Shown here: positions 45,147 through 56,999 of the stretch, piece by piece | Position numbering within the stretch: the stretch's first letter is position 1 | How the letters are laid out: the number at the start of each line of letters is the position of its first letter | DNA from: Aedes albopictus | Lineage: Eukaryota; Arthropoda; Insecta; Diptera; Culicidae | NCBI RefSeq assembly: GCF_035046485.1 | Contig: NC_085137.1 | Span: 454,886,980-454,950,979, forward strand | Reading direction: 5' to 3' | Length of the DNA: 64,000 nt | Made by a program: the position numbers and the translations under genes | The notes under the pieces: model-generated | The model's database searches: none | The model's input: the letters and a program-made list of their open reading frames with translations, nothing else | Told to the model about the DNA's origin: nothing

Positions 45147-45566
45147 CTTCTTGGCGTAACGAGAACTTCCACAGTTTTTAACTGAAAGCTTCCTCTGCCG
45201 ATGACCATTTTGCATGTGTGTGGCAGGCACGAAGATACTCTACACCCAAGGATATTAAGGACATACTTGTTAGAAACCCAAAATGGCCGCCACAATGGCC
45301 GACTTTGGCACCTACTCACGATTTCGACCGCACAAATATCTTTGTAAACAAAACTAGCGCACCTGATCTTCTTAAAAGTGAGCAAGGATAGAGTAATAAA
45401 ATGCACTGTTGTTTGAAGCTTGCTTCTTGATATTTGTGCGTCTGAAGTTCTGATGCACTGTTGAAGCGAAATTTCAAGACGTTTGTCCTTAAGGAAATAT
45501 CCTTTACGAAAAGTTCCTGGACCGACCGGGAATCGAACCTGCCACCCCTAGTATGTTCATGCTGGA
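45147..45566 (-). mobile_element. Feilai-like SINE split by a TTAA MITE
   Basis: Left part 45147-45258 ends ...CCCAAGGATATTAA and right part 45489-45566 resumes TTAAGGAAATATCCTTTACG, then GGGAATCGAACC. Removing the MITE and one TTAA restores the order seen in intact SINE copies. Confidence 0.9.
45259..45488. mobile_element. 230 bp TTAA MITE, nested in a SINE
   Basis: TTAA at 45255-45258 and 45489-45492. Inverse orientation of 39545-39779, sharing CAAAATGGCCGCCACAATGG, GCGCACCTGATCTTCTTA and CAAGACGTTTGTCC. No coding capacity. Confidence 0.93.
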
Positions 45567-46361
45567 TTTATTTATAATATTTGTCCATGTGTAAATGCGC
45601 CCTTATCTGAAGATTCTGGTTAAAGTGTATGAAAATAAAAACATGTATCATTCGTATCAACATCATACTGGAACTAGTAGGTTGTTTTAACAAATTCAAT
45701 TGCTTAACAACATTTGTTTATTCATCACGATTACACACTTCATCTTGATTTACATCTTTTTTACATAAGGAAAGGTATTGGATTGCTACCGCAACCAAAT
45801 CCCCTGTCAGATGAAACAAATTCCAAACCTTGTAAAAAATCCATCATTCTTCTTTCTGACTTTCAAGTAGTGGGTGCAGGCGGCATGAAGTTGCGTGTGC
45901 CATGTTTTGTGTATCTTATGCAAAAGTACACACTTGCTTTTTCAAAATAACAACAACATTCTTTATTTTGGGTGTCGGACTCAGTTGGTCGTTAAACACA
46001 CGCACGGAACCATGTGCTTTTGGTTCGCCCGGTCTGTGTTGTACCTATAGCATGTAAGTTGGTTCGCTTCTGTCTGTCCAGGAAAAGTAAACATCAACAT
46101 CGGCGTATCGCCGAAGCATGTGGTTTTGGTTTTCGGCAACCGACAGAAATGAAAACATCAATTTGAATGGTGTTAACGGTTTACACGTGATTTTATAGGG
46201 CGTGATGGAAGTAGGTAATGTTTAGGAGGTACTGTTCCCATGTTTTCTCGTACAAATGAATCATACCGATTTTCTTTATGTAAAACTAAAATTTTGAAAT
46301 ATTTTTATCGATTTTGTAACATTGAAAAGCTACATCAGCTCTATCAGAGAAACCGTGGTAA
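45567..46361. other. No recognised gene
   Basis: AT-rich; short frames without family resemblance. Confidence 0.45.
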
Positions 46362-46785
46362 ATAATTGATCGGGCACACGCCGATTTCCATACAAAATTT
46401 GCTAACTTGAGATGCAATAACTATGGTTTGCTTTGGCGAAATGAGCTCAAATTCTTGACAAGAAACTACAAATTTTACGTATGCGTAATACAAAACTGTT
46501 CCTTTTACAGGTCTGAACGTGGGAAGTCATTCAAATCAGAAAGCGGCACGCGTTTAAATAAAATGGGTATCACTGTCTTGTTGCTTTGAAAATTTTGAAT
46601 ACATTGTCACGCCCATACCTGTGATAGGAAACGTATTGTACTCCGTACACGCTAAATTCAGCATATTTGTAATTACGTTTCAAAATTTGGGCTCAATTCG
46701 TCAAAGCAAGCCATAGTTATTGCTTCTCAAAGTTGACAATTTTGTATGGAAATCATCGTAAATCTGATCAATTATGCATCACAGA
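46362..46785. mobile_element. ~425 bp foldback element
   Basis: ATAATTGATC at the left and GATCAATTAT at the right. Arms continue with CCATACAAAATTTGC / CAATTTTGTATGG and GCAATAACTATGGTTTGCTTT / inverse. About 90 bp arms around a ~230 bp centre. Confidence 0.8.
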
Positions 46786-47524
46786 GGTCGTGTAACGAAA
46801 ACAAATCTCTATTCATATTTTCATTTTTATCAATCGATTTTTTAGCGTAAGAAAAAAAAATGTTAACTCAATTAAACAGAAGCAAATCAAACTTTTAATT
46901 TCAAAACCAAACAGAGTTTGAAACAGATACTCCGTAGCTCTTCACTCTTAATAAAGTAGGTAGTGGGTAGGAGGCACATCCACATTTTAATGTCGCTTCC
47001 AACTGATTCCATAACGCGCCACTGTGAAAATGAAGCACAATGAATATTTATATGGGCACGGCCACATCAAACACCCTGTGACAATAAAAACCAATACTCG
47101 CCAGCAAAAGTATAAACCACGCTTATGGTGCACCAATTTGAACGAAATTTACTGGACAACCAACCATCCATCCGCCCAAGTTGTCACCTTTTATGTCCGC
47201 ATGCAGGAGATAAACATCTCTGATATAAATATTTTATGAAAATGACCGCGTGCCGTGATTGAGATGGAACAGCGCGGGGCATTATCTGAGACCGCTGGTC
47301 GCAACAATCTCCCCCATACTAGGAATCGTCGTCGTCTGGCTTTTCGTCGGTGCATTTAATCAAGTGAATCAAAACATAAACAGCACACACCGGCAGCAAT
47401 GGATGACCGTATTGTGAGTCACAACCTACACGGAGTTTTGCCCACCACATCTCGAAATTATTTGGGTATTGATTCCCTTATTAAGCATGTGGTTCTCATG
47501 TTCATCCTACGAAAAACAAAGGAT
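46786..47524. other. Unique-looking sequence, no recognised gene
   Basis: A 71-residue frame at 47024-47239 has no known domain; 47240-47400 is GC-balanced. Confidence 0.4.
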
Positions 47525-47697
47525 TGAAGCGCTCTTTATTCAATCGGTGCCGTAGTATGAATTGGAACAATTCTGAAAATAAAAACTCCCAAAAGAATTC
47601 CCGCCAGATTTTCATCCAAAATTCTCAGAGAATTTTTTGAAGAAGGAAAAAAAAATCTACAGCAACTTTTGAAGAAAAGAAAGAACTCAAGAGGATA

Positions 47698-47722
47698 TCT
47701 ATATATATAAAAATGAATTTCC

Positions 47723-47766
<44 letters not shown>

Positions 47767-47982
47767 GACCACTATGCATTCGGAAACTACTGAACCGATC
47801 GGTGTGAAATTTTGTATGTGAATATTTGTGGGGCCGGGGAAGGTTCTTAGCTTGGTGCGGGACTTCTCCGGTCTCTGGAACGGGGGGCTCCCATACAAAT
47901 GACTTTGCGGGGGACGTCCCTACGGAGCTGTGTGTCAAAAAACACAGTAGGCAGGCAGTACGACGTTTGCCGGGACAGCTAG
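47698..47982 (+). mobile_element. 285 bp non-autonomous Helitron
   Basis: Begins TCTATATATATAAAAATGAA and ends GCCGGGACAGCTAG, lying between host A (47697) and T (47983), as Helitrons do (5' TC, 3' CTRR, A/T target, no duplication). Internal (GTCT)n tract and GGAACGGGGGGCTCCC. No Rep/helicase, so mobilised in trans. Confidence 0.88.
47723..47767. repeat. (GTCT)n microsatellite inside the Helitron
   Basis: About eleven units. Such tracts near the 5' end are typical of this Helitron type and vary in length. Confidence 0.95.
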
Positions 47983-48815
47983 TTACAGATAAAATTCCCG
48001 GAGAAGCTTTCAGTAGAATTCCAGAGGAACTTTCGGAAGAATTCTCTAAGGAATTTAAAAAAAGCGAGAGATTTTTATGGAAAAATAAAAAAAGATTTCC
48101 CGAAGGGATTTCTATGAGAATTTAAAATTCACGGATTACATTCAATAAGCATTTCTAAATGGTCTTTTGAAAATCTCCTGCAGGAACTGCTAAAAAGATT
48201 CCTTCAAGAGATTTCGGATGAATTTTTGAAGGTACTATCGGCACTTCCCTGAGAATTTTCAGAGAAACTTCTGAAGATTTCCCGAAAAAATAGAGGAGCT
48301 GCTAGAGGAATTCTCAGTGGAACTCCTTGAGAAACTTCCAGTAGAAATCCTTGAGGAATTCTAGGAGCAAACTCCCGGAATTCTCAGAGGATCTTAGAGG
48401 GATTTCGGAGAAAGGAAAGAAGTCCTGGAGTAACTTCTAGAAGAAAGCACAGTGGAACTCCTAAGGAATTCTTTGTGAAATTCCTAAAGACATTCCTGGT
48501 GGAATGCCTAAAGGAATTTCGTACATATCTTATGAATTCTTGCAGATAAAACATTTGAATCTCCCGAGGAATTTATTCCCAGTGGTACTTGTAGAGGATT
48601 TTTATTAGCATTCCTATTCGTATTCTTAGTGAAATTTCTAGAGATATTCCTACTGAAAATGCTAAAGAAATTCCTTGTGGATTTCCTTGATAAATTCCTA
48701 ATGGAACTCTTAGAGAATTTCCTGGTGAAACACCTGAAGGAATTTCCTACGTATCTGAATTTTTGAAGATAAAACACAGTCGAACTCCTGGAGAATTTCA
48801 CAATGGCATTCTTGA

Positions 48816-48912
48816 TCCTCCTAAGATGTTAAGCTATGCGCGCCATTATACCGCAGTGCACGTTCAGCGTTCCTGTCTGGGTAATATTAACCCCAACATC
48901 CTACTAGGGTTA
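48816..48912. repeat. ~95 bp short inverted-ended repeat, second copy
   Basis: CCTCCTAAGATGTTAAGC ... GTGCACGTTCAGCG ... CCAACATCCTACTAGGGTT, the reverse complement of 31897-31990 with substitutions, inserted in a degenerate array. Confidence 0.7.
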
Positions 48913-49150
48913 ATGGACCTCTCAGTAAAACTACTGAACAAAATCCTCGCAAAGTTCCTAGAGGTATTCTCTGTGGTATTTCTAGAAGAATTATAACTGC
49001 AACTACTAAAAAATGTCAGTGGAGCTTCTGGAGACACTTCCTGTGGAACTTCTAGAGAAATTCCCAGTAGATCTTCTTTAGGAATTCCCGGAAAATCTCT
49101 TATAGGTACTGCCAGTGGATCTACTAAAGGAATTGCCGGAGTTCCCCAAG

Positions 49151-50365
49151 AAACATGACTTGTTTCAAAGCCAGTAACAGAAACTTTAGTGCAATTTATT
49201 CACTGTCCGTATTATAGACGATAGAACACAATTGCTTCTTCTTTGAAACCCAAAGAGCACAGATTCTCAATCGTTATGCAACTTGAATGAGAGGGAAAGA
49301 TAAACAAAATTGAAAAAAAGATTTTGTCCAGACCCGAACCATGGACACCATGGAACCTTACATACTACACCAAATGCTCTGTGAGAGAGTTGCTACTCAA
49401 CACCATAAAAGCTAGACTGAAGTTACTTGTTACTTCATTTCACCTTCTTTGTCGCAAGTTAGAGAACTGTCAAAATGAAAAGACGCGCAAGTTTTTCGCA
49501 ACACATTTAGAATATAATCTGAATAAACAAACCAGAGTTTAATGTTGCATGATTGTAACATAGCACATTTAATGCAAGTTGACTGTTTTATCACTTGTAA
49601 AGAATATGTAAGCTCCGTCTCCACAAATCGATGTCAAACACGAGGTATTTGGTGACTAGGATATCGGGATGCTTCGCTGGCATAGTCCCCTCGTTCAGCC
49701 TATCTTAACATAAACCCAAAATCCAAACAAACACGCATCACTGGAGATAGGAAAAGCTAAGCAACAAACAAATGTAACATTTCGTTTCAATTTTAGCACT
49801 TTGGAGTATTAAAATTGTATGGAAATGTCACTTCGTGTAGCTTTTGTAGAGGCCATGATTCTTCGGCTTAGTGGGTAGTCTATACACATGATCATAAATG
49901 ACATGATTCTGGAACATTTTGAATTGACTTTTTGATAACTGAACATTTAATGTGAAGGTCAAAGACGCTATTTTGAACTTGTACATTTGTATTCAACGAA
50001 TAATAACTATTTTATAAATTAAATGTGGGCCGAATATTAGGGACATTTTTTTTTTCCACTAAGTTCCCAAATCTTCGCCCATCAGTAAAGTGACGTCAAC
50101 AACACCGATAAAGTGACGTCAACAACATTGCTTGTGTATAAACCAGATAAAACGAACAGAAAGATTTTTTGTGCGGTGACTGTAAAAATATGACACAATA
50201 ATTTGGTTGCGTTATTCGCGTTACTAAATAAAGAAATAACTGTTTTTTTAGTAATTTATTTATAGTTTTGTGAAAATTTGGCTTCGAAAAGTTATTTTGA
50301 AAGTAAGATTGGTGAACAAACAGAGATAATACTTCAGCAGGAATATTAAATAAATGAGATAATAA
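49151..50365. other. No recognised gene
   Basis: AT-rich unique-looking sequence with a direct pair AAAGTGACGTCAACAACA near 50088 and 50111. No coding signal. Confidence 0.45.
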
Positions 50366-51028
50366 CACAGCGTAACAAAAATTAACTTTTTGTCTGTCTC
50401 GAGAGCAAACTTATGTGTCTCCAAAGGATTTTGGGCCGCTGAATCCGAATCCGGGCTCAGATTTGCTCTAACACGTCACAATTTTGAGCTATACCTCAAT
50501 TTATAGGGCAAAATATGCGATTTTGGGTTTTTTTTACTGCAAGCCATTAAGCAAGGAAATTTTTTTTTTCAAGCAATCAAAAGTTTAATTGGTCAATTAA
50601 CATCTAAATTAACGACTCATGCAAAATATTTCGTTTTACCAAATCGAATTTGATAGTTTTAAGCGATTTATGTTAGGTACGATATTTCCCATACAAGTCA
50701 TCCTCCAAAAGTTGCATGCAAGTTTTCATACTAAAATAAAATGCTTAAATCTATCAAATTTGATTAGGTAAAACGAAATATTTTGCATGAGTCGTTAATT
50801 TAGATGTTAATTGACCAATTAACCTTTTGATTGCTTAAAAATATATTTCCAAGCTTAATGGCTTGCAGTCAAAAAAGCCCGCAATCGCATATTTTGCCCT
50901 ATAAATTGAGGTATAGCTCAAACTTGTGACGTGTTAGAGCAAATCTGAGCCCGAATTCGGATTCAGCGGCCCAAAATCCTTCGGAGACACATAAGTTTGC
51001 TCTTGAGACAAAAAAATGTTGCGCTGTG
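50366..51028. mobile_element. 663 bp foldback element with ~290 bp arms
   Basis: CACAGCGTAACAAAAATTAA at the left and a degenerate inverse ending GTTGCGCTGTG at the right. Long arms include CAAACTTATGTGTCTCC, GAGCTATACCTCAATTTATA and CATGCAAAATATTTCGTTTT, each with its inverse. TAA flanks both sides (50363-50365, 51029-51031). Confidence 0.9.
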
Positions 51029-52029
51029 TAAGTGGTTCTTAGCACTTGGAAAGCAATAGGCCAACGTTGTATCCACTAATAGGCCAATTTTTGTACCGTA
51101 GACCAACGTTGCATATCATCGCATCGAATCTTTTCAACGTGATTAAGTAAGTTCTTGAATATTTATGATAGTTTACTTCTAATTGGTGAACCATGCATTG
51201 CCTAGAGTGCGTAATAGGGTCAACATATTATTTCTAGAGCTATTAATTCATGACTTATGGCCAAAACTGTTAAGATGTCTTACATATTAGGCCAAGGAAT
51301 GGTACAGTATGCGGCAGTAGAAAATGCGAAAGGGTTTTTTTCAACTTCAAACCTCATGACTTACTGGATTAAGGTTCAAACCTCATGTTCGTCCATTTGA
51401 CGTTAACCAATCTATGTTTCAACATTCCATGATCTCTAACAGGCTAATTTTATAAAAGGTAATTTAAAATGTCTACAAGACTGCGCCTGAAGCTGAATAC
51501 AATCAATATTTTCAAACCACTGAAAAGTACACAGATCGCTAAATTTCATATCTGATAAAATATATTTTTCAATTTTTTCTACAATATCATCATATATATG
51601 TCTTTATTTCATCTGGTATGTAAAACTACATAGCTCCGGACTAGTATGGCCTGGTTTTTCATCGAATTGAAGCTATTTTTTACTATTTTAGCCATTTTGC
51701 CTTGGGCGCGCAGTTTATTTATACCAACTTTTTAGGCTTACATTATAACATGTTCAAAATCAAATATGTTCATTTTTATTTTGTAGTGGTAGAATATAGA
51801 CGTTGACTTATACACTATCATGAAAAAATAGTCATATATATCCCATATGCAACGTGTGATAGCGCCTTGAAATTTTCGCATTTTTTCCTGTCGCACCCTG
51901 TACACTTACCCTATACTATGAAACAAAGCCGGAACTTTACGAAATTCGGAGTTTAAATGCAACTCAATTGAGAAGATGGAAGTTGCGTGTGCTTTCAGTG
52001 CAACTTATTTAGACCAAAGCATAGAAAGC
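51029..52029. other. No recognised gene; one possible element end
   Basis: CCTGTCGCACCCTGTA at 51889-51904 resembles a DNA-transposon end (TACAGGGTGCGACAGG inverted), with no convincing partner. Confidence 0.4.
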
Positions 52030-54230
52030 CACATTTTGGATGATGTTGCAGGTACTGCTTAGGACTTCTTTTCCCAAAACATCGTTGGGCATGCGTTGTT
52101 TAAATTGTTTTCCGCGAATTCTTCCGAGAATGCCATTGGGAATTCTTGTAGGTGTTACTCCGAGAATTCATCTAGTAGTCTACCCGGGATTTCTCCAGGT
52201 GTTCATCCAGAAATTTCTTTTGGAGTTCCTTGAAAAATGTTTGTAGAAGTTTTTTGGAAATTCTTATAGAATTTCCAACGATAATTCATCTAGAATTTCC
52301 ATTTGAAATTTTGTTACAAGTTTTCCCGGGTAATTCCTACGAGAATTTCTCCAGGCCTTCCTCCGAGAATTGGGAATTCTTCTAGAAATTATTCCGAGCA
52401 CTCTCCCGGTAAATCTCGGTTTAACCGAGAATCCCTTCGTGAGTTCCCCCGCGGGAATTTCTTCAGGAATTTCTCTTTTTAGAAGTTTTTATTGGGTGCT
52501 CCGAGAATTCCTTCGGGAAATTCTCCAGGAGTTCCTCCTGGAGTATAACCAATAATTCCTTCAGGAGTTCCTTCCGGGAATGCCTCCGAGAATTTTGCTA
52601 GAAGTTTTTTTTGGAAATTTTTCTACACGGCTGTCTTCGGGAATTCCTCTTGGAGTCTCATTGAGAATTCCCCCGGGAGATCCTCCACGAGTTCTGGGAA
52701 TCCCTCCGGAAATTCTTTCAGGAGTTTATCCGGAAATTCCTGCAGTAGTTCCTCCGGATTTTCCAGGAATTCCTCTGATTTTCTCTACAGGGGATTCGAA
52801 TAGTAGCATCGAATGTAGTTCCTCTAGCAGCTCTATTGAGAGTTTTGCAGCTGGTTTTTCACAAAATTCTTTTAAGAATTTCTTCAGGACTTCCTTCTGA
52901 AATTCCTCTAGAATAGCTCCTATGAATTCCTTCAAAAGTTAATCTGAGAATTTCTCCTGTGATTTCTGCTGGAGTTTCTCCGGGAAACCCTCTAGGATTT
53001 TCTGGGCATTTTTCCGGAAGTGTTTTCGAGAACTTTGATAGTAGTTTCATTTGGGAGTACCATTGGAAATTATTCTACAAGTTCTTCTACATGTTTCTCT
53101 AGGAATTTCTGCCTGAGTAGTTTTAACGCAAGTTTCTCAAGGACAAGGAGCTCCATTTGAAGTTTTAGCTAGTTTCCCTGGAAATTCCTCCAGGACTTCC
53201 TCTGGGAATTCCACTAGGAGTTGTTCCGAGAAATTCTCCAGGTGTTTATCCGAGATTTCTTCGAGGAGTTCCCTCACGAAATTACTTCAGGAGTTCCTCC
53301 GCAAAATTCTCCCAGGATGTCTTGCACGGAATGCCTCCAAGAGTTTCTCCGTGGAATTCCTCCAGAAATTCCTCTGGGTTCTCCTCTAGGAGATTCTCCG
53401 GAAATTTTCACCAGGAGTTGCTCCGAGTAGAAATTTTACCTGGCCACAGATCATGGCTATGACGGATAATTGCTCAGGATGGAGATCTTTCAACTTGGCC
53501 ATCTGCACCACCATGGGTACCTACACAGAAAGTAAGTAAATTGCTTCGGGTATTTCTCCAGGATTATCTCCGAAAATTCCTCCAGGAGATTTTTTTTTCT
53601 CGAAGTTTCATCAGTAATGTTTTTAGGAGTTCCACCAGGGAATTTCACTAGAAGATTTTCTCCTCCAGTAGTATCACTGAGAAATCCTTAAGGTGTTTCA
53701 CTAGAAATTCCTTCATGAGTTTTACTAGGAATTCCTCCAGTAGTTCCTTCGGAAATCCCTCTAAAAGTGTGATCTAGTGTTCCTCCTAAAGTAGCATCGG
53801 GAATTCCTCTAGGGGTTCCTTTACGAATACCTCCAGGAGTTCTGTCCGGGAATATTTCTTAGAGTTCCATCGAGAATCCCTCTAGATAAATCTCTGCATT
53901 TTTTTCGGAAATTCCACTGGGGATTTCTCTAGGAGTTCCACAGGGAATTCATTTAAGTGTTACTCTGGAAATTATTCATATAATGCCTCCGGTAATTTAT
54001 GTAAAAGTTCCACTGGGATTTTTTCTAGGAGTTCAATTGGGAACTTGTATAGGAGTTCCACTAAGAATACCTCTAGGAGTCGTCTAGGAGTTTTACTGGC
54101 AATATATCTACTAAGAGATTCACAGGAAATTCTTCTAGAAATTCCACTAGGAATTTCTCCAGGAGTTCCACTGGATATTTCTGAAAGAGTTGCACTGGGA
54201 ATTCTTCCAGAAGTTCCCAAGTACTACAGT
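52030..54230. repeat. Degenerate 23 bp-period array, forward orientation
   Basis: Repeated GGAATTCCTC and CAGGAGTTCC words about 23 bp apart (two half-units). About 90 bp of unrelated sequence at 53434-53530 lies within it. The reading frames of up to 106 residues are by-products. Confidence 0.8.
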
Positions 54231-55019
54231 AAACTTTATTTTACTTCCAACTTGTTATCAGTTTTTACTTGTCCAAAATAAAATTACAGCGTTATAACCC
54301 TGCAAAAGTGCATAGATAGCGATGCATAAAGTTCAATTATATCTACAATCGTAAACAATTCTCTCTCCCCTCTCAAATTGTTTCATTCTACCGATTTAAT
54401 AGAATGCATTTCTCCCGATTGTATGCACTTTCCTATGCGTGACTATCTGGTCGGTCGTCTGTTTGTTTGCTATCACGGACGGTGTGGTAGAGGAGATGCA
54501 TGTGTAAATGCATCGTGCCAGAAATAAATTAACCGTTGTTGTGTGCAGCCACTTTATAGTACCTCCCTACCCACCTACTACATATGTGCGCCATAGTAAT
54601 AAATGTTCTTTGAAGCGTGATTTAGCCTATAAAAGTTGTACCTCTAGATTGTGCATGCAATCGTCGTAAATACCGGGTAGATAGATATATGAACGTCTAT
54701 CAGAAGAACGGTTCCCTCAATTGCTTGATTTCGATTTTTTTATATCCTATGATGAGTTAATTTTTTTTCTATTCGCTTCAACAATTATAATTTGTTTTGG
54801 ATTAAAATTTTCAAGTTCAATTAGCTTTTAAAAGGTTATGGTAACTTTAATAAAACCTGTTTTATTTTTCAATTTGGCTTTTATGGTAGTTCTGATAATT
54901 TCTTCTAGTCTATTTCTGCAAGTTTGAGCCGTTGTTACAAGCATCAAATAGTTTTTTTTTAAATGCACCATGTGGTCGAACATTCAAATATTCGAACATC
55001 ATCGGCAGTCAAACTCACT
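54231..55019. other. No recognised gene
   Basis: Unique-looking AT-rich sequence; (CT)-rich and TA-rich patches only. Confidence 0.45.
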
Positions 55020-55330
55020 TAGCAGTCCGACACGGCCATATGTAACGGCCGTTGTAACATGGCGTAACACAATTACAACAAGATGGGTCATGGAGTCTCG
55101 AGTGGGCTGAAGGGTTCGAAGGATGATTGTTGGGCGGCCATCGCCCACTTTTAATCAGGCGAGCGTGTAGACCAGAAGTGCTCTGTGGAGTTGAGAATTT
55201 TTAAGAAAAACTTGACGAACCAGCCAGTGGCTGAAAATCTCTATAATAAAGAAATAAAAAAAAAAGAAAAACTTGTGCGAGTAGTGAATCGAGTTACGTT
55301 GGAGAGACCGTTCACCGCAATTCAGGTAAT
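55020..55330. repeat. Probable retroelement 3' segment
   Basis: Contains CAGTGGCTGAAAATCTCTAT followed by AATAAAG and an A-rich tract at ~55245-55275, the layout of a mosquito retroelement 3' end with poly(A) signal. Family not identified. Confidence 0.4.
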
Positions 55331-55429
55331 TTAATAGCTCGAACCAAATTAAGGAGCAATTATCCTGATACCTCCTCGCCAGGACCTTTTGTCTTGTACT
55401 TTTTTCTGTAGTACATTCTGGTTGGCGTG

Positions 55430-55905
55430 TCTGAAGACCGCCATTGCACGCCGGTCAAGGTGACCTCCGTAGTCGCCAAGACCTAATTGTCAAGGACCGC
55501 AATACCTCTGGCCGAAGGCCATCTACGTCAAGGAGGACTGTTCTCGGGCTGTGGCCCTAATTTCCAAGGAGAATTCCCTTCACGGTTCGACAATAGGGCG
55601 GCCTTGCCGTCGTCGACCGGTTTCGTCCGAAGGAAGCGCCTGATCATCCGAACCAGCTCCACATCGCTGAAGACCGCCATTCCAGCCCACCGATAACTGC
55701 CATTGTCCCCAAATCCCCATTCATCGAGATCGGGGCCACCTTGCCGATCACTACAACGTCCGAAGGAGTAACCGTGCCGCCGGAATTGGATCCGGCAACC
55801 CATCGCGAGCGTTCGCAGGACTGCAGATCACCAGGTACGTGCCAGAAATCCAGTGAAACACCCGTGAACAACAGAACAACAGTTTGGCCAAATAAATAGT
55901 GTAAT
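55430..55905 (+). other. GC-rich reading-frame remnant
   Basis: Far GC-richer than its flanks. The plus-strand stretch from about 55730 reads EGVTVPPELDPATHRERSQ... and stops after TTVWPNK near 55899. The composition suggests a transposon coding tail (possibly LTR-element derived); no diagnostic motif. Overlapping minus-strand frames are equally unsupported. Confidence 0.3.
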
Positions 55906-56228
55906 TTGAACCGCTCGTGTGATAACAGATTATTTGAATGATTGAGTGCCAATTTTGATCCGCGAAGCCCCTCCGGTTGCCCGGTAGCGCGCCGACCCTG
56001 TGACTACGTCCGAGTCTCGCGCTGCTGAGTTGTTGTCGGGCAGAACATTAGTTTCAGAGCATAGTCTTAAGTTTCACTGCTTTATTTTCCAATCTTTGAA
56101 TAATAATTATATTGGAATTAGAAACGTTTTAATAATTTTATTAAACAATAATATAACTGCTATTTTTAGACATATGACCGTCTCAACATTACTGATGTAG
56201 ATTTTTTTTCCTCTCCCTTCTCTTCCAG
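55906..56228 (+). other. Intron sequence before the first CYRI exon in the window
   Basis: AT-rich, with a pyrimidine-rich run (CCTCTCCCTTCTCTTCCAG) just before the exon. No additional exon recognised. Confidence 0.6.
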
Positions 56229-56492
56229 GGTGCCGGCAAAGAAATCCGAGAAGCCATCGCAGACCCCACACCCGAATGCCAGGAAAAGGCATGGAACATT
56301 GTGATACCGCTGGTGGAGAAACTGAAACGATGCTACGAACACTCCCTCGAACTAGAACGGATAGTACCGATGCTCCTTGGACAGCTGGTTGGCGGCCGAC
56401 TCAACCCCACACAGCACCTCGAAACACAGCAAGCCCTCGTCAAACAGCTGGCAGAGATTCTAGAGTTTGTGTTAAAATTTGACGAGTACAAA
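56229..56492 (+). CDS. CYRI/FAM49 homologue, internal coding exon
   Basis: Encodes 88 residues starting GAGKEIREA and ending FDEYK. CYRI (CYFIP-related Rac1 interactor, formerly FAM49) binds active Rac1 at the plasma membrane and restrains the Scar/WAVE complex, limiting branched actin at the leading edge. The match is to the family segment that reads GAGHEIREA...PTQHLE..QALAKQ.AEIL.F.LRFDE in vertebrates; here PTQHLETQQALVKQLAEILEFVLKFDE is seen in pieces. The acceptor is CTTCTCTTCCAG just before GGT, and the donor is AAA|GTAATT, phase 0. About 60 N-terminal residues (normally MGNLL... with a myristoylated Gly2 and a DFENAQPT-type segment) should lie in upstream exons; I did not find them. 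The symbol is left empty because no mosquito symbol can be confirmed. Confidence 0.93.
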
Positions 56493-56552
56493 GTAATTGT
56501 TACCCTCCTTCATCCACAAACGATTACTCAACCATTTCCATTTTGATTTTAG
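56493..56552 (+). other. 60 bp intron of the CYRI gene
   Basis: GTAATT donor and TTGATTTTAG acceptor with a pyrimidine/AT-rich body. It joins ...DEYK to MKTPAIQ... in phase 0, matching the uninterrupted family sequence ...DE.KM..PAIQNDF. The size is typical of short dipteran introns. Confidence 0.9.
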
Positions 56553-56815
56553 ATGAAAACCCCCGCCATTCAGAACGATTTCAGCTACTACCGGCGGATT
56601 GCCAGCCGGCAGCGGTTAGACCACAGCAACAACCTGATCGTGACCACCGAACTAGCGAATCGGATGTCGCTGTTCTACGCACATGCCACCCCCATGCTCA
56701 AGGTGCTCAGCGAAGCGACGTCAAAGTTCGTGCAGGACAACTCCGACAACGTGGACAACACGACGGAAACGCTCGGCACGATGGCCAAGGTGTGCCTGCG
56801 GATGCTGGAGAACCC
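56553..56815 (+). CDS. CYRI/FAM49 homologue, penultimate exon with the Rac1-binding arginines
   Basis: Encodes 87 residues and two bases of the next codon, from [15 protein letters not shown] to [16 protein letters not shown]. This is the core of the CYRI Rac1-binding domain. The adjacent arginines in SYYRR (codons 56592-56597) align with the Arg pair that family knowledge ties to binding of active Rac1, so Rac binding is probably kept. [19 protein letters not shown] is the most conserved block in the family and is intact. The donor is CC|GTAAGT, phase 2; the next exon supplies the last base of the Pro codon. The leading ATG is internal and not a start, because the upstream exon continues in frame. 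The segment after the Arg pair is shorter than in vertebrate homologues. Confidence 0.95.
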
Positions 56816-56999
56816 GTAAGTAAAGCTTTGGAATACCCTGTGGGATGTAAATGGGTCTTTCAATTTCGATTTTGGATCAGTTTTTATTTTTTTATAGAAT
56901 AAGAAAATCTGCTGATCAGATACCCAAAAGGTAGTTCCTCGGGTTATGTGGGTTTGGACCCACTAAAAATTCATTCTCTCTACAAAGCTTCATCCAGAA

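Larger units (their letters stand above)
47550..49150. repeat. Degenerate GGAATTC array, reverse orientation
   Basis: Words GAGGAACT, GAATTCC, CTAGAGG and CTGGAG at ~11-12/23 bp spacing, the complement of the 52030-54230 type. Interrupted by a Helitron (47698-47982) and a ~95 bp repeat (48816-48912). Confidence 0.7.
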
